Of a stretch of DNA of 64,000 nt, positions 28,933 to 37,640 are shown piece after piece. The position numbers and the translations under genes were made by a program. The notes under the pieces are model-generated. The model saw only the letters and a list, made by a program, of their open reading frames with translations. It was not told the DNA's origin and searched no databases. Source of the DNA: Streptomyces venezuelae. GTDB taxonomy: Bacteria; Actinomycetota; Actinomycetes; Streptomycetales; Streptomycetaceae. The stretch spans positions 2,046,001-2,110,000 of the forward strand of contig NZ_CP029194.1 in assembly GCF_008642375.1 (NCBI RefSeq), written 5' to 3'. Within the stretch, counting starts at the first letter, position 1; each line of letters begins with the position of its first letter.

Positions 28933-29346
28933 TCAAGCGTGGGTGGGTTCCTCCAGGACCGCGAAGCCGTCCAGCTCGACCCGCGCCTGTTCGTCCCAGA
29001 GCCGTACGACTCCGATGACGGCCATCGCCGGATAGTCGCGGCCCGCCAACCTGCGCCAGACACGGCCCAGTTCGGCGGCGTGGGCGCGGTAGTCGTCGAC
29101 GTCGGTGGTGTAGACCGTGACGCGGGCGAGGTCGGCCGGGGTGCCGCCGGCGTGGCGCAGGGCGGTGAGGAGGTTGCCGAGGGCGGTGGTGAACTGCTCG
29201 GGGAGGGTCTCCCCCACGACCTTGCCCTCGCTGTCGAGCGCGGTCTGCCCGGCGAGGAAGACCAGGCGGGTGCCGGTGGCGGTGACGGCGTGGGAGAAGC
29301 CGGTGGGCGGGGCGAGTTCGGCCGGGTTGTGGCGGTGGAGGCTCAT
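28933..29346 (-). CDS. RidA-family enamine/imine deaminase
   Basis: 137 aa YjgF/YER057c/UK114 protein with VTATGTRLVFLAGQTALDSEGKV-type N-terminal strand and the family C-terminal region RVELDGFAVLEEP. The canonical substrate-carboxylate Arg of RidA near the C-terminus appears as R in QARVELDG. It overlaps the acyl-CoA dehydrogenase stop (ATGA). RidA proteins hydrolyse reactive enamines and imines. In this operon a natural target is the amino-oxo-cyclohexene-CoA made from 2-aminobenzoyl-CoA; this is inference from context. Confidence 0.85.
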   Translation of the reverse strand: MSLHRHNPAELAPPTGFSHAVTATGTRLVFLAGQTALDSEGKVVGETLPEQFTTALGNLLTALRHAGGTPADLARVTVYTTDVDDYRAHAAELGRVWRRLAGRDYPAMAVIGVVRLWDEQARVELDGFAVLEEPTHA

Positions 29347-30521
29347 GCGGAGACCGTCCTCTCGGGAGGGGCGTCCGTGACCGTCGGGCGGCTCGCGTGG
29401 GTCGCGTGGGTCGCGTACAGCTCTTTGGCGATGATCGCACGCTGGACCTCCGTGGCCCCCTCGTAGATCCGGGGTGCGCGCACCTCGCGGTAGAGGTGTT
29501 CCAGGAGGTGGCCGCGTTGCAGGGCGGCGGCTCCGTGCACCTGGACGGCGGCGTCGACGACGTACTGCGCGGTCTCGGTGGCGAGGAGTTTCGCCATCGC
29601 GGAGCGCCTCGGCACGTCCGGGTCGCCGCTGTCGTACGCGGTGGCCGCCGCGTACACCAGGAGGCGGGCGGCCTCCGTGCGGGTGGCCATCTCGGCGATG
29701 CGGTGGGAGACGGCCTGGAGGTCGGCGAGGACGCCGCCGAAGGCGGGGCGGGCGGCGGTGTGGGCGACGGCGGCGTCGAGGGCCGCCTGCGCCATGCCCA
29801 CGGCGAAGGCCCCGACGCTGGGGCGGAAGAGGTTGAGGGTGTGCATGGCGACCCGGAAGCCCCGGTCCGGTTCGCCGAGGAGGTCCTCGGGGCCGACGGG
29901 CACACCGTCGAAGGTGAGGGTGCCGAGGGCGTGCGGGGACAGCATGTCGAGGGCCTCGCCGCCGAGTCCGGGGCGGTCGGCGGGGACGAGGAACGCGGTG
30001 ACGCCGCGGGCGCCCGCGCCCCGGGTGGTGCGGGCGAAGACGGTGGCGAAGTCGGCCTCGGGGGCGTTGGAGATCCAGCGTTTCTCGCCGTGCAGGCGCC
30101 AGCCGCCGCGTCCGTCGGGGACGGCGTCGAGGGCGAGGGCGGCGGCGTCGGAGCCGGCGCCGGGTTCGGAGAGGGCGAAGGCCGCGACCGCCCGGCCGGC
30201 GGCGGCCTCGGGGAGCCAGCGGGCGCGCTGCGCTGTGGTGCCGAAGGCGGCGACCGGGTGGGTGCCGAGGCCCTGGAGGGCGAGGGCGGTCTCGGCCTCG
30301 GTGCAGGCCTGGGCGAGGGATTCGCGCAGGAGGCAGAGGTCGAGGGCGCCGGCGTCGAAGAGTCGGGCGAGGAGGCCGAGTTCGCCGAGGGCGGCGACGA
30401 GGGGGCGGTTGACGCGGCCCGGCTCGCCCTTCGCGGCGAGCGGCGCGAGGTGGTCGGCGGCGAGGGTGCGGAGCTCCGCACACCAGGTGATCTGTCCCGG
30501 ATCGAGCGAGAATGCGGGCAT
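29343..30521 (-). CDS. Acyl-CoA dehydrogenase
   Basis: 392 aa, usual length. It has ALSEPGAGSDAAAL (FAD/substrate signature), WISNAPEADFATVFA and the catalytic-base region APRIYEGATEVQR. ATG is preceded by GGAGAGG. It is divergent from the CoA ligase and followed by ridA with a 4-nt overlap. It probably oxidises an alicyclic or ring-opened CoA intermediate of the aromatic pathway, passing electrons to ETF; the exact substrate is inferred. Confidence 0.9.
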   Translation of the reverse strand: MPAFSLDPGQITWCAELRTLAADHLAPLAAKGEPGRVNRPLVAALGELGLLARLFDAGALDLCLLRESLAQACTEAETALALQGLGTHPVAAFGTTAQRARWLPEAAAGRAVAAFALSEPGAGSDAAALALDAVPDGRGGWRLHGEKRWISNAPEADFATVFARTTRGAGARGVTAFLVPADRPGLGGEALDMLSPHALGTLTFDGVPVGPEDLLGEPDRGFRVAMHTLNLFRPSVGAFAVGMAQAALDAAVAHTAARPAFGGVLADLQAVSHRIAEMATRTEAARLLVYAAATAYDSGDPDVPRRSAMAKLLATETAQYVVDAAVQVHGAAALQRGHLLEHLYREVRAPRIYEGATEVQRAIIAKELYATHATHASRPTVTDAPPERTVSA

Positions 30522-30615
30522 GTGGGCCCTCTCCGACGCCCTGCGGCGCCCTTGTCGCTGCGCCCTCCGGCGCTTTCCTCCGTGCGCCGGTCGGCGCGTT
30601 CGTCCCCGCGCCGCC

Positions 30616-30635
30616 GGGTACGTCCTTCCGTACCC
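30616..30635. promoter_or_regulatory. Perfect dyad upstream of the acyl-CoA dehydrogenase
   Basis: GGGTACG and CGTACCC flank a 6-base spacer in the 213-bp divergent gap, about 95 bases before the dehydrogenase start. It could be an operator for the leftward transcript. Confidence 0.4.
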
Positions 30636-30663
30636 TTCCGCCCGACGCTCTTGTCGCGAACCG

Positions 30664-30696
30664 TTGACTGCCGTCACCAACACGATACGCTCGTGT
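30664..30696 (+). promoter_or_regulatory. CoA-ligase promoter overlapped by a dyad
   Basis: -35 TTGACT, a 16-base spacer and -10 TACGCT (30686-30691). ACACGA-TACGC-TCGTGT (30680-30696), a perfect 6-5-6 dyad, covers the -10 and is a good place for repression by the adjacent PaaX-type regulator. Confidence 0.55.
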
Positions 30697-30734
30697 GGCG
30701 TTGAGCGACCCCACCACGACAGGGGGACGGACTC

Positions 30735-32357
30735 ATGGAGCTGACGCCCTCGGCCCATCTCGACACCTTTGCCCGCGACGGACTGCCTCCGCCGGAGCGC
30801 TGGCCGCGCCTCGTCTTCGAGCTGCCGGAGCTCGCGTACCCCGACCGGCTCAACTGCGGGGCGGAACTCCTCGACCGTACGGTGGAACGATTCGGCACGG
30901 ACCGGCCCGCCTTCCACGACGCCGAGGGCCGGATCTGGAGCTACGGCGACCTCCTCGACCGGGTCGACCGCATCGCCCACGTCCTCACGTCCGACCTGAA
31001 GGTCCGGCCGGGAAACCGCGTGCTCCTGCGCGGCCCGACCACCCCCTGGCTCGCCGCCTGCTGGCTCGCCGTGATGAAGGCCGGCGGCGTCGCCGTCACC
31101 GTCCTGGCCCAGCAGCGCGCGCCCGAGCTCGCCGTGATGGCCGAGGCGGCCCGCTGCACCCACGCGCTCTGCGACACCCACTCCCTCGACGAGCTCCTCT
31201 CGGCCCGGATCCCGGGCCTCCGCGTCACCCCCTTCGGCGGGGACGGCCCGGACGACCTGCTCGCCCTCGCAGCCCGCCGCGACGGCCGGTACGAGGCGGT
31301 GGCGACGGCCGCCGACGACGTGGCGCTCATCGCCTTCACCTCCGGCACCACCGGACAGCCGAAGGGCTGCGTCCACTTCCACCGGGACGTCCTCGCCGTC
31401 GCCGACACGTTCTCCGCGCACGTCCTGCGCCCGCTGCCCGACGACGTCTTCGCCGGTTCGCCGCCGCTCGCCTTCACGTTCGGCCTCGGCGGGCTCGTCG
31501 TCTTCCCCCTGCGGGCGGGGGCGAGCGCGGTGCTCCTCGAACAGGCCGGTCCCCGGCAGCTCCTCGCCGCGATCGAGCGGCACCGGGTCTCGGTGCTCTT
31601 CACCGCCCCGACCGCCTACCGTGTCATGCTCGACGAGCTGGCCGGCGAGGGCGCCCCCGACGTCGGCTCGCTGCGGCGCTGCGTCTCCGCCGGCGAGAAC
31701 CTCCCCGAGGCGACCTGGAACGCCTGGTACGGCCGCACGGGCCTGCGCCTGATCAACGGCATCGGCGCGACCGAGCTCCTGCACATCTTCATCTCGGCCG
31801 CCGACGGCGACATCCGCCCCGGCACCACGGGCCGCCCGGTGCCCGGCTGGCAGGCCAGGATCGTGGACCGGGAGGGCCGGGAGGTCCCGGACGGCGAGGA
31901 GGGCCTGCTCGCCGTGCGCGGCCCGGTGGGCTGCCGGTATCTCGCCGATCCGCGCCAGGCGGAGTACGTACGGGACGGCTGGAACGTCACGGGCGACACG
32001 TACGTCCGCCGGCCCGACGGCTGGTTCCGGTACGTCTCACGGGCCGACGACATGATCATCTCGGCGGGGTACAACATCGCCGGTCCGCAGGTCGAGGAGG
32101 TGCTCCTCGACCACCCCGACGTCGTCGAGACGGCGGTCGTGGGCCGCCCCGACGAGTTGCGCGGCCAGATCGTCGTCGCGTACGCGGTCGTACGGGACGG
32201 GGTGCCGCGCGACTCCGGCACGGCCGCCGCACTGCGGGCCTTCGTCCGCGCCCGCCTCGCCCCGTACAAGTCGCCCCGCCGGATCGTCTTCCTCGACGCG
32301 CTGCCCCGCACCGCGACGGGCAAACTGCAGCGCTTCCGGCTGCGCGATCCGGTCTGA
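30735..32357 (+). CDS. 2-aminobenzoate/benzoate-type CoA ligase
   Basis: 540 aa ANL-family adenylate-forming enzyme. It shows the P-loop TSGTTGQPKG, INGIGATELLHIF (aromatic-acid pocket and A5 motif), YVSRADDMIISAGYNI hinge and the C-terminal catalytic Lys in RTATGKLQRF. LHIF next to the A5 motif is typical of benzoate and 2-aminobenzoate CoA ligases. It would form the aryl-CoA that the neighbouring two-domain monooxygenase-reductase attacks. Related ligases act on salicylate or benzoate, so the substrate is probable rather than proven. It is followed by the PaaX-type gene after 42 bases. Confidence 0.85.
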   Translation: MELTPSAHLDTFARDGLPPPERWPRLVFELPELAYPDRLNCGAELLDRTVERFGTDRPAFHDAEGRIWSYGDLLDRVDRIAHVLTSDLKVRPGNRVLLRGPTTPWLAACWLAVMKAGGVAVTVLAQQRAPELAVMAEAARCTHALCDTHSLDELLSARIPGLRVTPFGGDGPDDLLALAARRDGRYEAVATAADDVALIAFTSGTTGQPKGCVHFHRDVLAVADTFSAHVLRPLPDDVFAGSPPLAFTFGLGGLVVFPLRAGASAVLLEQAGPRQLLAAIERHRVSVLFTAPTAYRVMLDELAGEGAPDVGSLRRCVSAGENLPEATWNAWYGRTGLRLINGIGATELLHIFISAADGDIRPGTTGRPVPGWQARIVDREGREVPDGEEGLLAVRGPVGCRYLADPRQAEYVRDGWNVTGDTYVRRPDGWFRYVSRADDMIISAGYNIAGPQVEEVLLDHPDVVETAVVGRPDELRGQIVVAYAVVRDGVPRDSGTAAALRAFVRARLAPYKSPRRIVFLDALPRTATGKLQRFRLRDPV

Positions 32358-32399
32358 TCCGGCGCCGGGCGCGTCCGGCCGACCCCCTAAAGTGATCAC

Positions 32400-33227
32400 G
32401 TGGCCGAGCAGCACACTCCCCGATCCCTGATCGTCTCCCTCTACGGCGCGTACGGCCGAGGGCCCGACGAGTCCCCGATGCCGGTGGCCGCGCTGATCCG
32501 GCTGCTCGGGGGGCTCGGCGTGGACGCGCCCTCGGTGCGCTCCTCGGTCTCGCGGCTGAAGCGGCGCGGGCTGCTGCTGCCACGCCGGACGGCGGACGGC
32601 GCCGCCGGGTACGCCCTGTCGGAGGACGCGCGGCGGCTCCTCGACGACGGCGACCGCCGGATCTACGCCCGTACGGAGCCGAAGCTGTCCGACGGGTGGG
32701 TCCTGGCCGTCTTCTCGGTGCCCGAGGCGGAGCGGCACAAGCGGCACCTGCTGCGCTCCCGGCTCGCCCGGCTGGGCTTCGGCACGGCGGCGCCGGGCGT
32801 CTGGATCGCGCCCGCCCGGCTGTACGAGGAGACGCGGAACACCCTGGAGCGGCTGGAGCTCTCGACGTACGTGGACCTCTTCCGGGGCGAGCACCTGGGG
32901 TACGCGGCGACGGCCGAGGCGGTGGCCCGATGGTGGGACCTGCCGGCGATCGCGGGGCTGCACGAGGAGTTCCTCGCGGTCCACGAGCCGGTCCTGCGGT
33001 CCTGGCGCTCGGCGCCGGGCGGCCCGGAGGACGCCTACCGGGCGTACCTGCTCGTCCTGGACTCCTGGCGCCGCCTGCCGTACGCGGACCCGGTCCTGCC
33101 GGCGGAACTGCTCCCCGACGACTGGCCGGGCCGCCGCTCGGCGGAGGTCTTCGCGGCCCTGCACGAGCTGCTGTGGGACCGGGGCGCGGACTTCGTGCGC
33201 CCGTTCGTCGGCGGGGACACCCCCTAG
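32400..33227 (+). CDS. PaaX-family transcriptional repressor
   Basis: 275 aa. The N-terminal winged HTH (LIVSLYGAYGRG, LGVDAPSVRSSVSRLKRRGLL) and the central LARLGFGTAAPGVWIAP segment are typical of PaaX, which senses aryl-CoA thioesters and represses aromatic catabolism. The start is GTG just after a short intergenic gap with the CoA ligase. The likely effector is 2-aminobenzoyl-CoA or a related CoA ester, and likely operators are the dyads over the -10 of the ligase and over the -35 of the enoyl-CoA hydratase operon. It ends tail-to-tail with the SnoaL-like gene. Confidence 0.85.
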   Translation: MAEQHTPRSLIVSLYGAYGRGPDESPMPVAALIRLLGGLGVDAPSVRSSVSRLKRRGLLLPRRTADGAAGYALSEDARRLLDDGDRRIYARTEPKLSDGWVLAVFSVPEAERHKRHLLRSRLARLGFGTAAPGVWIAPARLYEETRNTLERLELSTYVDLFRGEHLGYAATAEAVARWWDLPAIAGLHEEFLAVHEPVLRSWRSAPGGPEDAYRAYLLVLDSWRRLPYADPVLPAELLPDDWPGRRSAEVFAALHELLWDRGADFVRPFVGGDTP

Positions 33228-33231
33228 ATCG

Positions 33232-33285
33232 CGGTGTCGTCCTGGAGCACGGTGTCGTCCTAGAACATGGTGTTGTCGTTCTTCG
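33232..33285. repeat. Three 18-bp tandem repeats at the convergent PaaX/SnoaL ends
   Basis: Units CGGTGTCGTCCTGGAGCA, CGGTGTCGTCCTAGAACA and a degenerate third copy. The third covers the last codons of the SnoaL gene, and the second contains its stop. Confidence 0.8.
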
Positions 33286-33640
33286 AGGTGGGCGGGACGA
33301 CCTGGAGGACGTCCCAGTGCTCGACGATCCTGCCGTCGGCGTCGAAGCGGAAGATGTCGATGCCCGCGTACTCCTCGCCGGGCCAGACCTGGCGGCAGTG
33401 CAGGACGACGTGGTCCCCCTCGGCGAAGGCCCGCCGGTACTCGACGCGCTTGCCCGGATACTCGGCGGCCATGCGCTCGAAGTAGTCGACGAACGCCTGC
33501 TTGCCGTCGCCGACGTGCGGATTGTGCTGGATGTAGGTGTCACCGACGTACCGCTCGACGGCCTCGGCGGGACGGCACTCGTTGAACATCAGGTCGTAGA
33601 ACGCCTTGGCCGTGGCCTTGTTCTTCTCCGGGTCGCTCAT
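33260..33640 (-). CDS. SnoaL-like / NTF2-fold protein, possibly C-terminally shortened
   Basis: 126 aa polyketide-cyclase-like SnoaL fold: [41 protein letters not shown] and a C-terminal [15 protein letters not shown]. Such proteins are small cone-shaped barrels; many are isomerases, hydrolases or binding proteins. ATG overlaps the DUF1772 stop (ATGA). The stop TAG lies in a tandem repeat where the matching codon of the next unit is CAG. If it were CAG the frame would run 11 more codons to a TAG that overlaps the PaaX stop. Confidence 0.82.
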   Translation of the reverse strand: MSDPEKNKATAKAFYDLMFNECRPAEAVERYVGDTYIQHNPHVGDGKQAFVDYFERMAAEYPGKRVEYRRAFAEGDHVVLHCRQVWPGEEYAGIDIFRFDADGRIVEHWDVLQVVPPTSKNDNTMF

Positions 33641-34188
33641 GGGGCCACCGTAGGGCCGCCAGGCGCGTGCGGCGCGGTGGGGCGGCCTCCCCGGGTGCTC
33701 TCGCGGCAGGCGGCCTTCCGCGCCGACATCGCCCTGACCAGGGAGGCGAGTGCCGCCGCGGACAGGACGGTGCGGACCGTGTTCCAGGCGGCCCAGGAGT
33801 CCTCGAAGGCGGCGCGGGCCGCCGACGGGTCGCTCGCGGTCGCCAGGGCTTCGTTGAGGGGGACGTTCGCCGCCGTGGTGACCAGGAAGACCGCCGCGCA
33901 CAGGACGAACCCGGCGAGCGTCCAGGCGCGGGCCCCGGTCGTTCGGTGCTGCCAGGCGGCTGCGCCCGCGAGGATCGGTGCGCCGAAGAACGCGGCGAGG
34001 AAGACCGGGTTCTGGATCACGTCGTTGATGTTCCGCATGACCTCCACGAAGACGCGGTCGTCGCTACGGGCCATCGCCGGCATCACCGAGCAGGCGTACG
34101 CGAAGAAGACCCCGGCGACCAGTCCGGTCACCACCGCCGCCGCGCCGAGGACCGCCCCGGCACCCTTCCCGCCCCTGTTTTGTGTCAT
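33637..34188 (-). CDS. DUF1772 (anthrone-oxygenase-like) membrane protein
   Basis: 183 aa with four hydrophobic helices ([60 protein letters not shown], and one near [10 protein letters not shown]). The family motif is PLNEALA after helix 3. DUF1772 proteins are membrane-bound and some are called anthrone oxygenases; the activity here is unknown. It forms a two-gene unit with the SnoaL-like protein. It starts 90 bases after the aminobenzoyl-CoA monooxygenase stop, so it may belong to that operon. Confidence 0.75.
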   Translation of the reverse strand: MTQNRGGKGAGAVLGAAAVVTGLVAGVFFAYACSVMPAMARSDDRVFVEVMRNINDVIQNPVFLAAFFGAPILAGAAAWQHRTTGARAWTLAGFVLCAAVFLVTTAANVPLNEALATASDPSAARAAFEDSWAAWNTVRTVLSAAALASLVRAMSARKAACRESTRGGRPTAPHAPGGPTVAP

Positions 34189-34278
34189 GTCCTTACTCAA
34201 GGGCAGCGGAGGTGCGCGGACCATGGTTCCGCGTCGCACCCGCATGCGCGAGCGTCCACGGCCGACCGGCCGGTCCCC

Positions 34279-36558
34279 CTACTCGCGGCGGCCCGTCGGG
34301 GGTGGGCGACTGCCCGCGCGGTACGGGGCGGGCCAGGGCGCCGCCGGGCCCTCGTAGCCCTGTTCGGCCGCCGCGTGGAGCGTCCAGTGCGGGTCGTAGA
34401 GGTGCGGGCGGGCGAGGGCGCAGAGGTCGGCGCGGCCCGCCAGGAGCAAGGAGTTGACGTCGTCCCAGGAGGAGATCGCACCGACGGCGACGACGGGGAT
34501 GCCGACCGCGCTGCGGATCCGGTCGGCATACGGGGTCTGGTACGAGCGGCCGTACTCGGGGCGTTCCTCGGGGACGACCTGGCCGGTGGAGACGTCGATC
34601 GCGTCCGCCCCGTGCGCGGCGAAGGCGCGGGCGATCGCGACGGCGTCCTCGGTGTCCGTGCCGCCCTCGGCCCAGTCGGTGGCCGACACGCGCACCGTCA
34701 TGGGGCGGTCCTCGGGCCACACCTCCCTCACGGCGTCGAAGACTTCCAGCGGGAAGCGCAGCCGGCCTTCGAGGGTGCCGCCGTAGGCGTCGGTGCGGTG
34801 GTTGGTGAGGGGGGAGAGGAAGCCGGAGAGCAGGTAGCCGTGGGCGCAGTGGAGTTCGAGGAGGTCGAAGTCGCAGCGGGCCGCGCGGCGGGCCGCTGCG
34901 GTGAACTCCTCGCGTACGGCGGCGAGTCCGGCGCGGTCGAGGGCGCGCGGGGTCTGGTTGACACCCGGCCGGTACGGGAGGGGTGAGGCGGCGACGAGCG
35001 GCCAGTTGCCCTCGGGCAGCGGCTGGTCGATGCCCTCCCACATGAGCCGGGTGGAGCCCTTGCGGCCGGAGTGGCCGAGCTGGACGCCCAGCGCCGTGCC
35101 GGGCGCCTGGGTGTGGACGAAGGCGGTGATACGGGCCCAGGCCTCGGCCTGTTCATCGGTCCACAGGCCGGAGCAGCCGGGGGTGATGCGGCCCTCCGGA
35201 CTCACGCACACCATTTCCGTCATGACGAGTCCGGGGCCGCCGAGGGCCCTGGCTCCCAGGTGGACGAGGTGGAAGTCGCCCGGGACGCCGCCCTCGGCGA
35301 CGTACAGGTCCATGGGCGAGACGACGATCCGGTTGCGGAGGGTGAGTCCGCGCAGGCGGAAGGGGGTGAACATGGGCGGGGTCCCGGGCGGGCAGCCGAA
35401 GTCGTGTTCGACCGTGTCGGTGAAGGCCGGGTCGCGCAGCCGCAGGTTCGCGTGGGTGACGCGGCGGCTGCGGGTGAGGAGGTCGAAGGCGAAGCGGCGG
35501 GGCGGGCGGTCGACGCGGCCGGCGAGCTCCTCGAACCAGCGGAGGCTGGCCGCGGCGGCGCGCTGGGTGGACTCGACGACCGGACGGCGCTCGGCCTCGT
35601 ATGCCGTCAACGCCTCGTCGAGGGTGGGGTGTTCGCCGACGTGCCGGGCGAGGGCGAGGGCGTCCTCGACGGCGAGCTTGGTGCCGGAGCCGATGGAGAA
35701 GTGCGCGGTGTGGGCGGCGTCGCCGATGAGGACGGTGTTGCCGAACGACCAACGCTCGTTGACGACCGTGCGGAACGCGGTCCAGGTGGAGTTGTTCGCG
35801 CGGAGCTCCCGGCCGCCGAGCGCCTCGGCGAAGATCTTGGAGCAGCGGACGGTGGACTCCGCCTCGTCGAGTTCGTCGAACCCCGCGGCCCGCCAGACCT
35901 CCTCGCGCATCTCCACGATGACGGTGGAGGAGTCACCGGAGAAGGGGTAGGCGTGGAGCTGCATCACGCCGTGCTCGGTCTCGGCGATCTCGAAGCGGAA
36001 GGCCTCGAAGGGGCAGTCCGCGGCGAGCCAGATGTAGCGGCAGCGGTGGGTGGTGACGGTGGGTCGGAAGTGGTCGGCGTGCGCCTCGCGGGTGCGGCTG
36101 TGGACGCCGTCGGCGGCGACGACGAGGTCGTGGGCGGCCGCGAGCTCGGCGGCGGGCGGGGCCTCGGCGCGGAAGCGGAGCCGTACGCCGAGCTCGGCGC
36201 AGCGGGCGTGGAGGAGCTCCAGGAGGCGGCGGCGGCCGAGGGCGGCGAAGCCGTGGCCGGTGGAGGTCGTGCGATGGCCCCGGTGGACGACGTCGATGTC
36301 GTCCCAGCGGACGAGCTCGCGGCGGAGCGCCTCGTACACGGCGGGGTCGGCGTCCCGGATGCCGCCGAGGGTCTCGTCGGAGAGGACGACCCCGAAGCCG
36401 AAGGTGTCGGAGGGCGCGTTCCGCTCCCAGACGGTGACCTCGCGGGCGGGGTCGAGCCGCTTGAGCAGCGCGGCGGCGTAGAGACCACCGGGGCCACCCC
36501 CGATGACGGCGATCCGCACGGGCCGCGCGGGCGTCGCGGGCGTCGGCTCGGGGCTCAT
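34279..36558 (-). CDS. Bifunctional FAD monooxygenase / FMN reductase acting on an aryl-CoA (2-aminobenzoyl-CoA or salicylyl-CoA type)
   Basis: 759 aa fusion. The N-terminal domain is a class A flavin monooxygenase (IAVIGGGPGGLYAAAL near residue 15, the GD motif LIGDAAHTAHFSIGSG). From about residue 390 an old-yellow-enzyme barrel begins (FTPFRLRGLTLRNRIVVSPM), with LQLGHSGRKG, CAHGYLLSGFLSP and the FMN-phosphate region VVAVGAISSW. This architecture is that of 2-aminobenzoyl-CoA monooxygenase/reductase and of salicylyl-CoA 5-hydroxylase/oxidoreductase. It would hydroxylate and then reduce the ring, losing aromaticity. It starts two bases after the hydratase stop. Confidence 0.88.
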   Translation of the reverse strand: MSPEPTPATPARPVRIAVIGGGPGGLYAAALLKRLDPAREVTVWERNAPSDTFGFGVVLSDETLGGIRDADPAVYEALRRELVRWDDIDVVHRGHRTTSTGHGFAALGRRRLLELLHARCAELGVRLRFRAEAPPAAELAAAHDLVVAADGVHSRTREAHADHFRPTVTTHRCRYIWLAADCPFEAFRFEIAETEHGVMQLHAYPFSGDSSTVIVEMREEVWRAAGFDELDEAESTVRCSKIFAEALGGRELRANNSTWTAFRTVVNERWSFGNTVLIGDAAHTAHFSIGSGTKLAVEDALALARHVGEHPTLDEALTAYEAERRPVVESTQRAAAASLRWFEELAGRVDRPPRRFAFDLLTRSRRVTHANLRLRDPAFTDTVEHDFGCPPGTPPMFTPFRLRGLTLRNRIVVSPMDLYVAEGGVPGDFHLVHLGARALGGPGLVMTEMVCVSPEGRITPGCSGLWTDEQAEAWARITAFVHTQAPGTALGVQLGHSGRKGSTRLMWEGIDQPLPEGNWPLVAASPLPYRPGVNQTPRALDRAGLAAVREEFTAAARRAARCDFDLLELHCAHGYLLSGFLSPLTNHRTDAYGGTLEGRLRFPLEVFDAVREVWPEDRPMTVRVSATDWAEGGTDTEDAVAIARAFAAHGADAIDVSTGQVVPEERPEYGRSYQTPYADRIRSAVGIPVVAVGAISSWDDVNSLLLAGRADLCALARPHLYDPHWTLHAAAEQGYEGPAAPWPAPYRAGSRPPPTGRRE

Positions 36559-36560
36559 GG

Positions 36561-37388
36561 TCAGCGGCCCTGCCATTTCGGGGGGCGCTTCTCGGTGAAG
36601 GCCGCGTGGAACTCCGCGTAGTCCTCGCCGTGCATCAGCAGGGCCTGCGTCGCCGCGTCCAGCTCGATCGAGGCCGCGAGCGGCATGTCCAGCTCCGCCG
36701 AGAGCAGCGCCTTCGTCTGGGCCAGTGCCAGCGCCGGGCCGTCCGCGAGCCGGCGGGCGAGCGCGGCGGCGCGGGTGTCGGCGGCACCTTCCTCCGTCAG
36801 CTCGCTCAGCAGGCCGATGCGTTCGGCTTCGGCCGCCAGGACCGGTTCGCCGAGCATGAGGAGCCGGGTGGCGTGACCGAGCCCGACGACGCGGGGCAGG
36901 AGGTAGGCCGCGCCCATGTCTCCGCCGGACAGGCCGACCCGGGTGAAGAGGAAGGCGAAGCGGGTGGTGGGGTCGGCGACCCGGAAGTCGGCGGCGAGGG
37001 CGAGGACGGCCCCGGCGCCCGCCGCGACGCCGTGCAGCGCGGCGACGACCGGGAAGGGGCACTCGCGGAGCGCCCGGACGACCTGGCCGGTCATCCGGTT
37101 GAAGTCGAGGAGCCGGGCGGTGTCGAGCGAGAGGGTGGCGCCGATGATCTCGTCGACGTCACCGCCCGAGCAGAAGCCCCGCCCCTCGCCGCCGAGCACG
37201 AGGGCGCGGACGGCCCGCTCCCGGGAGAGCTCGGCGAGCAGGTCGCGCAGGTCGGCGTAGGCGCCGAAGGTGAGGGCGTTGAGCTTCGCGGGGCGCGCGA
37301 GCGTCACGGTGGCGACGCCCTCGTCGAGGTCCAGACGCAGGTGCCGCCAGCGTTCGGTGCGGGTCGCGGAGCCGGTAAAGGGGCTCAT
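36561..37388 (-). CDS. Enoyl-CoA hydratase/isomerase family protein
   Basis: 275 aa crotonase with oxyanion motifs GEGRGFCSGGDVDEII and ALHGVAAGAGAVLALAADFRVA. The segment VGLSGGDMGAAYLLPRVVG replaces the usual Glu-bearing motif by Asp/Gly, as in a subfamily found in aryl-CoA clusters. It is first in the leftward operon and coupled to the monooxygenase-reductase. AAGGAGG lies ten bases before ATG. It probably hydrates the cyclohexenone-CoA or its ring-opened product. Confidence 0.87.
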   Translation of the reverse strand: MSPFTGSATRTERWRHLRLDLDEGVATVTLARPAKLNALTFGAYADLRDLLAELSRERAVRALVLGGEGRGFCSGGDVDEIIGATLSLDTARLLDFNRMTGQVVRALRECPFPVVAALHGVAAGAGAVLALAADFRVADPTTRFAFLFTRVGLSGGDMGAAYLLPRVVGLGHATRLLMLGEPVLAAEAERIGLLSELTEEGAADTRAAALARRLADGPALALAQTKALLSAELDMPLAASIELDAATQALLMHGEDYAEFHAAFTEKRPPKWQGR

Positions 37389-37640
37389 CCGGAACGGCCT
37401 CCTTCCTCCTCCCGGAGGGTATCACTGAACTGTGACCGTCGTCACGAGTACGCGATAAAGGGGGTGTGTGCCCAGGCCCCACAAGGTCCCGGGAGACAGG
37501 TGACCGAAGTCCCTGGCGCCCGGGGAGGGGGGCCCTGGGAACGGGATCTTGTGCCTCGTAAGGTTGAAACCAGGACGTCTCGGGATGCCCCCACCCCACT
37601 CGCCCACCTGCCGACCTCGGCGAAGGGAGCCCTGCCAGCC
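37389..37640. promoter_or_regulatory. Divergent gap with the enoyl-CoA hydratase promoter
   Basis: On the minus strand GTGACG (37445-37440), a 16-base spacer and GATACC (37423-37418) form a promoter. GTGAC-CGTC-GTCAC (37432-37445) is a perfect dyad over the -35, a candidate PaaX-type site, although it differs in sequence from the dyad at the ligase promoter. The rest of the 252-bp gap has only GC-rich runs and the presumptive start region of the HATPase gene. Confidence 0.5.
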
